Positions 6,260-11,610 of a stretch of 11,610 nucleotides of DNA are shown here, one piece after another. Source of the stretch: Alphaproteobacteria bacterium (GTDB taxonomy: Bacteria; Pseudomonadota; Alphaproteobacteria; Micropepsales; Micropepsaceae). Position numbers and translations under genes: made by a program. The stretch spans positions 1 to 11,610 of the forward strand of contig JAPLPI010000293.1 in NCBI GenBank assembly GCA_026400305.1, read 5' to 3'. How positions within the stretch are numbered: the stretch's first letter is position 1; every line of letters starts with the position of its first letter. Under the pieces are notes generated by a model that was given only the letters and a program-made list of their open reading frames with translations, ran no database searches and was not told where the DNA came from.

Positions 6260-8510
6260 CTAGCTGCATTTTGAATAGCCGCAAGACAAACAGGAGTCGC
6301 AGACCTCCAGCTTGACGAAGCTGGCATCGCCGCAGCGCGGGCAGAAGCGCGCGCGCGCGCCTTCGGCGGGGATATTGTGGGCGTCCGGCAGGTCCGACAG
6401 GCCATGAAGGCGCTGGCCCATGAAGCCGATTTCCATCATGTGGCGCTCGATCACCTCGCCGATGGCCGCCAGCAGGGACGGCACATAGCGGCCATTTATC
6501 CATTGGCCGCCGCGCCGGAATACCGCCGAGATCATGCGGGTCAGGGCCAGCGCCCAGGCATAGGCTTCCATGTTCTTGGAATTGATGAACACCTCGAAGG
6601 GCCGGCGGCGCCCGTCTTTCTCGATGTCGTTGATGGTGATGTAGAAGGCGTGATCGCTGTCCAGCCATTTGATCTTGTAGGTGCGGCCCAGCAGCGCGTC
6701 GGGTCGGTCCAGCGGCTGGGTCATATAGACGATGCCGCCACTGGCGGCGCGCGGCGGCGGGGGGCAGCGGCAATTCCGGTTCCTGCGAGTTGGCCGCGCT
6801 TTGCGCAGCAGGCGGGGGTTCTTCCACCGACAGCACCGAACCGGTCACATCATTGGGGCGATAAGTGGTGCAGCCCTTGCAGCCCAGGTCATAGGCTTCC
6901 AGATAGACATGCGCGAAATCCTCGAAGGAGATCGAGGTCGGCACATTGATGGTCTTGGAAATGGCGCTGTCGATAAAAGGCTGGGCCGCGGCCTGCACCG
7001 CCAGGTGATCGGACGGCGACAAGGTCTGGGCGGTGACGAAATAGTCCGGCAGCGGCGTGGCGGTGCCGAACATCTTCTGGAACAGGCGCAAAGCATAATC
7101 GCTGACCTGCACCTCGCGCCTGGAGCCATCGGGCTGCAACACCTTGCGGGTGTAGTTGAAGGCAAACACCGGCTCGATGCCGCTGGAGACATTGTCGGCG
7201 AACAGCGAAATGATGCCAGTGGGCGCAATCGAGGTCAGCAGCGCATTGCGGATGCCATGCGCGGCGATCCCGTCATAGATTTCCGGCGGCAGCGCCTGGA
7301 TATGCGGCCGCGACAGATAGGGATTCATGTCGTACAGCGGGAAGGGGCCTTTTCCCCTGGCCAATTCCACGCTGGCGCGATAGGCGGCATGACTGACCGC
7401 GGCCAGCCAGAAGCGGGTCAATTCCAGACTTTGCGGCGAGCCATAGCGCGTCTTGCACAGGATCAGCGGATCGGCCAGGCCCGTCACACCCAGCCCGATG
7501 CGCCGTTTGGCGCGGGCCTCTTGGGCTTGGGCATCTAGCGGAAAGCGCGACACGTCGATGGCATTGTCCATCATACGCACAGCGCTGCCCACCAGCCGTT
7601 CCAGTTCGGCCATGTCCAGCGCGGCACCGTCGGTGAAGGGCTGGCGCACCAGCTTGGCCAGGTTGATGGAGCCCAGCAAGCAGGCGCCATAGGGCGGCAA
7701 GGGCTTCTCGCCGCAGGAATTGGTGGCAGCAATGGTTTCGCAATAGTCGGGATTGTTCTGCTGGTTGATGCGGTCGATGAAGACCACGCCAGGTTCGGCA
7801 TGGTCATAGGTGGCGCGCATGATGATGTCCCACAGCGCGCGCGCTTTCACCGTTCGATAGACGCGGCCGTCAAATTGCAGCCTCCAGTCATCGCCATTCT
7901 TCACCGCCGTCATGAAGGCGTCGCTCACCAGCACCGACAGGTTGAAGTTGGACAGCCGCCCCTGGGTGCGCTTGGCGGTGATGAAATCCTCGATGTCGGG
8001 ATGGTCCACCCGCAAGGTCGCCATCATGGCGCCGCGGCGCGAGCCCGCGCTCATGATGGTGCGGCACATCGAATCCCACACATCCATGAAGGAGGCGGGA
8101 CCTGAGGCATCCGCGTCCACGCCATGGACCAGCGCGCCCTTGGGCCGCAGGCTGGAAAAATCATAACCAATGCCGCCGCCCTGCTGCAGGCTCAGCGCCG
8201 CTTCCCGCAGGGCGGAGAATATTCCGTCCATCGAATCCTCGATGGTCCCCATCACAAAACAGTTGAACAAGGTGACGCTGCGCCCGGTGCCGGCACCGGC
8301 CAGGATACGGCCCGCCGGCAGGAACTTGTGCCCCGCCAGGGCATGGGCGAATTCCTGGGCGCGGGACACGCGCTGGTCCGGCGCTTCAGCCTGCGCCAAG
8401 GCCATCGCCACGCGTGTCCAGCTGTCAGCCACGTCGCGGTCCACGGGCGTGCCGTCCGGCCCCTTCAGCCGGTATTTCATGTCCCAGATCTGGTGGGAAA
8501 TATCGCTCAT
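6260..8510 (-). pseudogene. nrdJ: Adenosylcobalamin-dependent class II ribonucleotide reductase, frameshifted
   Basis: Reduces ribonucleotides to deoxyribonucleotides using a thiyl radical generated by adenosylcobalamin. The catalytic domain is complete in the first frame: C84 in FNCFVMG, QQGGGIGYDFS (109-119), the radical motif N264-S-C266-G-E268, NALLTSIAPTG (422-432) and the linker region after CKGCTTYRPN. At codons 583-584 (bases 6764-6759, CCCCCC) the frame must change. The next frame, clear from GGIVYMTQPLDRP onward to 6260, carries the TSCPD domain and the cysteine tail (CPRCG, CDSCLSCGYSKC). Removing one C restores a 749-residue protein. As written, the first frame ends at 6246 in nonsense. 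About 18 residues also appear missing between FRRGG and QWINGRYVPS. The start ATG at 8510 matches the family N-terminus but lacks a Shine-Dalgarno. Confidence 0.9.
6759..6764. repeat. G6/C6 homopolymer at the nrdJ frameshift
   Basis: Six consecutive G on the plus strand (C on the coding strand). One base fewer would place the catalytic and TSCPD parts of nrdJ in one frame, reading PLPPPPRAASGGIVYM across the linker. Confidence 0.85.
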
Positions 8511-8601
8511 CGATGGGTAACAACCATATCGGGCACCGGGTTCGCCACCCTAGCTTGCCGGTCTGCCTAATACGGGGTTGTCAGCCGCCCGCTCCGGCCA
8601 T

Positions 8602-9191
8602 CTATGGTACTGATTTAGCGTGATATTTCTGATATCCCCGGTCAATCTGCAGCCTGTAGAGAAAGCGGATGCGCTGCCACAGGCCGGCCCCGAAACGGGC
8701 CGCATGCAGCAGCGGATAAAGCTCGGCCAGCCTCTGTTTCACGACGCTTGCATCGGCGCCGGCCGGCACATGATCGTTCAAGGTGATGAAGGGCGAAGCC
8801 GTCGACAGGAAGATAGGAATGCCGCGCGCCATCGCCTGCGCCACATAGCGGAGGAAGGCCGGACGCAAGGCCGCTTCTTCGCCGGTCAACACCACCATGT
8901 GCATGCTATAGGGCGCGTTCTGCATGTGGCGGGCATTTCGGACGGCGCACGGCGCATCGTAAGGATGCCACTCAGGTCAGGTCGCCAGCTATTGTCCATG
9001 TCCTCGAACAATCGCCAGCCACAGAGAAATTCGCGGCACACGCCTGGACGGGTTTCATAGATACCGCAACCTTTGCCGCTCAGATGCGGACAAGGCACGC
9101 GCGCCTTCTTCTTCAGCTCCAGCGCCACGATCTTGAGGCCGATGCAACAGGCGGTGCAGGGACCGCAAGCGCGTTTTGTCAGCGCGGTCAT
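8602..9191 (-). pseudogene. YkgJ-type cysteine-cluster protein, apparently frameshifted
   Basis: The N-terminal frame (9191 downward) has the CxxCxxCC cluster (C9, C12, C15, C16 in CGPCTACC), then CPHL (C34), GCGIYETRP (C42) and CREFLCGW (C52, C57). This is the metal-chelating zinc- or iron-binding domain of the YkgJ/UPF0153 group. That frame loses coherence after about RRAPSEMP and stops at 8886. A second frame starting near 8935 continues with HMVVLTGEEAALRPAFLRYVAQ to a stop at 8602, like the family's C-terminal half. The frames differ by one missing base; adding a C to the CCC at about 8931-8933 would join them into roughly 196 residues. The ATG overlaps the plsC stop (ATGA), so it belongs to that operon. 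Two separate overlapping genes are a less likely reading. Biological role unknown. Confidence 0.7.
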
Positions 9192-9880
9192 GGCAGCAAT
9201 CGGGTGGTGGCGGTTTCGATCCGCTCTTCCAGTTGGCGCATGAATTCAACGCGCTTCAGGCCAGGCCGAATGGGCGGCTGGAATTCCAGCACGATGGTGC
9301 CCGGCTTTTTCCGGAAGCCGGTCCAATAGACGCCGGAATTCAGCGCCACCGGTACACACGGCACATCCAGCATGGTGTAAAGCCCCGCCACGCCGGGCTT
9401 GTAGTCCGGCGCCGCGCCCGGTTTTTTGCGCGTGCCTTCGGGAAAGATCAGGATGGGTCGGCCTTCACCAAGCATGGCGCGCGCATTGGCCGCCATCTTG
9501 CGCAACGCGCTGGCGCCCGCCGCGCGGTCAATTGGGATCGCGGCGGCCTTCCACAAGAACCAGCCATAGAAGGGAATGCGCAGTAGCTCGCGTTTCAGCA
9601 CAATGGCCGGCGAATCCAGCGCCAGATATAGCGCCAGCGTATCCCACAAGCTCATATGCTTGGCGGCAACCAGCACCGGGCCTTTGGGACGCGCTCCGCG
9701 GATTTCCCAATCGATGCTGGCAAAGACTTTCAAGCCAAAAAACGTGGCGCGCGACCAGACTCGAGCCAGCCAAATGGTGGCGCCACGCGGTAATACCAGC
9801 ACTGGCAGGAAGATCAGCGACAGGACGGTGGTAACGACAAGAAACCACGCCAGGAACAGCGCGGAGCGGACCAATGTCAT
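9188..9880 (-). CDS. plsC: 1-acyl-sn-glycerol-3-phosphate acyltransferase family protein
   Basis: Predicted to acylate lysophosphatidic acid or a similar lysophospholipid at the inner membrane. The 230-residue protein has an N-terminal hydrophobic segment (about 6-30) and the four acyltransferase blocks in order: H75-MSLW-D80 (HX4D), AIPIDRA (115-121), FPEGTR (146-151) and VPVALNSG (177-184). The frame is open back to 9964, but that extension lies inside the YdcF gene. ATG at 9880 overlaps the YdcF stop as ATGA and starts directly before the hydrophobic segment. Translational coupling to ydcF upstream and ykgJ downstream is evident. Exact acyl acceptor and whether this is the main PlsC are unknown. 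Confidence 0.88.
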   Translation of the reverse strand: MTLVRSALFLAWFLVVTTVLSLIFLPVLVLPRGATIWLARVWSRATFFGLKVFASIDWEIRGARPKGPVLVAAKHMSLWDTLALYLALDSPAIVLKRELLRIPFYGWFLWKAAAIPIDRAAGASALRKMAANARAMLGEGRPILIFPEGTRKKPGAAPDYKPGVAGLYTMLDVPCVPVALNSGVYWTGFRKKPGTIVLEFQPPIRPGLKRVEFMRQLEERIETATTRLLP

Positions 9881-10443
9881 TTCGTCAGCCGGGTGGTCAC
9901 AAGGCTGGCGAGATATTTGACATATTCGCGGTGCAACAGCTGGGCGGTCTTGGGACGCCGCCACCAGCCGTCCAGCGCGACGCGGTTCTGTTCCACCGGA
10001 TAGGCGATCAGTGTGACGTCCGGCAACAGGGCGGAAAATTCCTTCATCGTGCGCGGCATGTGGTAACGGCCGGTGACAATCACTAGGCTGTTGAAGTGAT
10101 GTTCGTGCATCCAGTCGGCGGCTTCCTGCGCATTTCCATGGGTGTCCTCGGCGGCATAGCCGATATCGGCGCAGCAGGCGAAGCGCGGGCCGCCTTCTGA
10201 CATCTTGCCCACCGTCTCCTTAGTGGTTTCCGCCGCCACGCCGCTGACCAAGAGCCGCTGACCCACGCCGCGTTCTAGCAGCGCCACGGCGGTATCCAGC
10301 CGTTCATTGCCGCCGGTCAGGGCGACGATGCCATCGGCCTTTGGCAGAGCCGCCGGCGAGACAGGCAGGTTGGACACAAAGAGCACGAAGCTCAGTACAT
10401 AGCCCAGCAGCGTCAGGAAAATCACGGCCAGGAAAACGCGCAA
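9877..10443 (-). CDS. YdcF/DUF218 family protein
   Basis: A 188-residue protein with an N-terminal membrane anchor (about 2-24) and a DUF218/YdcF domain: DGIVALTGGNERL (37-49), LLVSG (64-68), D100-T-x-GNA, and VTGRYHMPR (123-131). Members occur in envelope contexts (the SanA/ElyC group), but no reaction is established for this one. The start is TTG at 10443: the frame is open back to the ftsX stop, yet no ATG or GTG occurs there, and GGAG lies seven bases before the TTG. Its stop overlaps the plsC ATG. The 51-base gap after ftsX shows no terminator. Confidence 0.82.
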   Translation of the reverse strand: MRVFLAVIFLTLLGYVLSFVLFVSNLPVSPAALPKADGIVALTGGNERLDTAVALLERGVGQRLLVSGVAAETTKETVGKMSEGGPRFACCADIGYAAEDTHGNAQEAADWMHEHHFNSLVIVTGRYHMPRTMKEFSALLPDVTLIAYPVEQNRVALDGWWRRPKTAQLLHREYVKYLASLVTTRLTK

Positions 10444-10494
10444 ATCGCAGCTCCAATCGCGAAGCAGAACAATAGCAAACAGCTTTCGCTGCGC

Positions 10495-11388
10495 TCAATA
10501 GATGGCTTTTACCACCAGAAGCACCGAAATACGCGCCGTGGCCCAGGCGATCAGCCCCGCGACGGCGGGCACCGCCAAAAGCCAGGGGATCTCGATCCAT
10601 TTCAGCGACAAGGGCGGCAGAAATGGCACGGCCTCAATTCCGAAAATCTCCAGCCCGCCGGCGCCCAGAAAGAACAGCGCTGCGAACAAGGTGCCCAAAG
10701 CGGCGGCAAATAGCGCCGACACGAAATAATGCCATTCTACGGCGCGGGCGATGAAGGCGGGCAGCGCGCCCATCTGGTGCAGCAACGCCACCATCTCATG
10801 ATGAGCATCCAGCCCGGCGCGGGTGGCAAAGGATACCGCCGCCGCCGTGGCGCCTGCGATCAACAGCAGGATGCCATAGGCGGAAAAGCGCACCGCGTCT
10901 GCCAGGCCACGCAAGCGCGTGATCCAGCGGCGATGATCGTCCACGGATGCGTGCGGCGCGCCTTGTTTCAGCTTGGCCGCCAGCGCCGTCACATCCAGTT
11001 CCTCGCCCGGCGTGATGGTGGCATCGATCAGCTTGGGCAGGGGAATGCCCGATACCACGCCATCTTTGCCGATCCAGGGTTCCACCAGGGCGTTAATCTC
11101 CGCGTCCGACAGTGCCCTAGCATGGGCGATGCCCGTTGTCGCGTCCAGCACCGCCAGCGCCGCCTTGGCTTCCGCTTCCAGCCCGGCGCGCACATCGCCC
11201 TTTTCCAGCGGCATTACTTGTACCGTGATGCGGTCCGACAGTCCCGATTGCCAGTCATGGGCCGCACGCGTTGCCACCAAGGATGAGCCCAGCGCCAGCG
11301 CTGCTAAAAAGGCCATCACTGCGATCACGAAATCCAGCGGGGCGGCGCCCTTGTCGCGCGGCAAGATGTAGGTGGCGCGGTCACTCAT
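10495..11388 (-). CDS. ftsX: Cell-division ABC transporter permease subunit FtsX
   Basis: The membrane partner of the FtsE ATPase. The complex sits at the division septum and controls peptidoglycan hydrolases or their activators. The 297-residue protein shows the FtsX topology: a cytoplasmic N-terminus, TM1 at about 18-40, a ~125-residue periplasmic domain, then TM2 (168-188), TM3 (222-245) and TM4 (267-288). The cytoplasmic coupling region HHEMVALLHQMGALPAFIAR (196-215), characteristic of FtsX, lies between TM2 and TM3. ATG at 11388 follows the ftsE stop by 10 bases. No premature stops or shifts. Confidence 0.92.
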   Translation of the reverse strand: MSDRATYILPRDKGAAPLDFVIAVMAFLAALALGSSLVATRAAHDWQSGLSDRITVQVMPLEKGDVRAGLEAEAKAALAVLDATTGIAHARALSDAEINALVEPWIGKDGVVSGIPLPKLIDATITPGEELDVTALAAKLKQGAPHASVDDHRRWITRLRGLADAVRFSAYGILLLIAGATAAAVSFATRAGLDAHHEMVALLHQMGALPAFIARAVEWHYFVSALFAAALGTLFAALFFLGAGGLEIFGIEAVPFLPPLSLKWIEIPWLLAVPAVAGLIAWATARISVLLVVKAIY

Positions 11389-11398
11389 AAGAGGGCGC

Positions 11399-11610
11399 TC
11401 ATGCGTTGGCTCTCAGTTCCACCAGCCGGCCTTCGACCAGCCGCATCTCGCGCGCTCTTGTCGCCTCGATCAGAGCGCGGTCATGGGTGGCAATTAACAC
11501 GGTGGTGCCCAGCCGGTTGAGTTCGGCGATGAGCCGGATCAGACGCGCGCCCATTTCCGGATCCACGTTGCCGGTGGGTTCGTCGGCGATCAGAAGATCG
11601 GGGCGCGCCA
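11399..11610 (-). CDS. ftsE: Cell-division ATP-binding protein FtsE, C-terminal part (cut by window edge)
   Basis: About 69 C-terminal residues of an ABC ATPase are visible; the N-terminal part with the Walker A and signature motifs lies beyond base 11610. The visible part begins with the Walker B and D-loop segment LLIADEPTGNVDPE, including the catalytic Glu. It continues with TTVLIATHD, the switch histidine, and ends MRLVEGRLVELRANA before TGA (11401-11399). The strict GNVDPE form and the following ftsX identify it as FtsE rather than a LolD-type ATPase. Confidence 0.9.
   Translation of the reverse strand, partial: ARPDLLIADEPTGNVDPEMGARLIRLIAELNRLGTTVLIATHDRALIEATRAREMRLVEGRLVELRANA

Noticed and set aside
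6347..6360. Alternating (GC)7 tract in the nrdJ 3' end as a slippage or Z-DNA site
   Set aside because: It encodes GARAR in frame with the cysteine tail and the frame is correct on both sides; such runs are common in GC-rich genes.
6732..7538. 268-codon plus-strand open frame antisense to nrdJ
   Set aside because: Shadow of the nrdJ catalytic domain, with no motif and no ribosome-binding site.
8511..8601. Cobalamin riboswitch or NrdR boxes in front of nrdJ
   Set aside because: The 91-base gap is too short for a cobalamin riboswitch, and neither the B12-box core nor a NrdR-like palindrome is visible.

Overview
The window reads as chromosomal DNA of a GC-rich alphaproteobacterium. Codons favour G/C at third positions, genes are packed with 4-base overlaps, and the gene set (metX-metW, hisC-tyrA, a DUF2125 protein, a B12-dependent ribonucleotide reductase with a C-terminal TSCPD/cysteine tail, and ftsE-ftsX followed by a YdcF-like and a PlsC-like gene) is typical of that class. 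I cannot fix the genus from sequence alone. Nothing looks like a phage, plasmid, insertion sequence, CRISPR array, tRNA or rRNA.

Layout. 1-330: a small lipoprotein-like gene whose 3' end is a REP-like palindrome, converging on gloB. 331-1083 (-): glyoxalase II. 1193-1903 (+): a class I SAM-dependent methyltransferase, divergent from gloB and convergent with metW. 1900-3674 (-): metX-metW, a translationally coupled methionine-biosynthesis pair. 3813-5515 (+): hisC and tyrA, histidinol-phosphate/aromatic aminotransferase and prephenate dehydrogenase. An apparent deletion removes the end of hisC and the start of tyrA and joins the remnants out of frame. 5512-9191 (-): a DUF2125 protein, the class II ribonucleotide reductase nrdJ (frameshifted at a C6 run) and a YkgJ-type cysteine-cluster protein (also frameshifted). 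9188-11610 (-): plsC-like acyltransferase, YdcF/DUF218 protein, ftsX and the 3' part of ftsE, a tight cell-division/envelope operon transcribed leftward as ftsE-ftsX-ydcF-plsC-ykgJ, perhaps continuing into nrdJ and the DUF2125 gene.

How the genes work together: most are housekeeping. MetX/MetW activate homoserine for methionine synthesis; HisC/TyrA serve histidine and tyrosine synthesis; GloB detoxifies methylglyoxal via S-lactoylglutathione; NrdJ makes deoxynucleotides with adenosylcobalamin; FtsEX controls septal peptidoglycan hydrolysis, next to envelope and phospholipid genes.

I did not find a convincing new biological system. The most notable feature is a concentration of coding lesions between about 4.8 and 9.0 kb: one two-gene deletion, two frameshifts and a probable 54-bp in-frame loss in nrdJ. 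The flanking genes look intact. This means either local gene decay or, at least as likely, errors in the assembled sequence. Raw reads would decide which.
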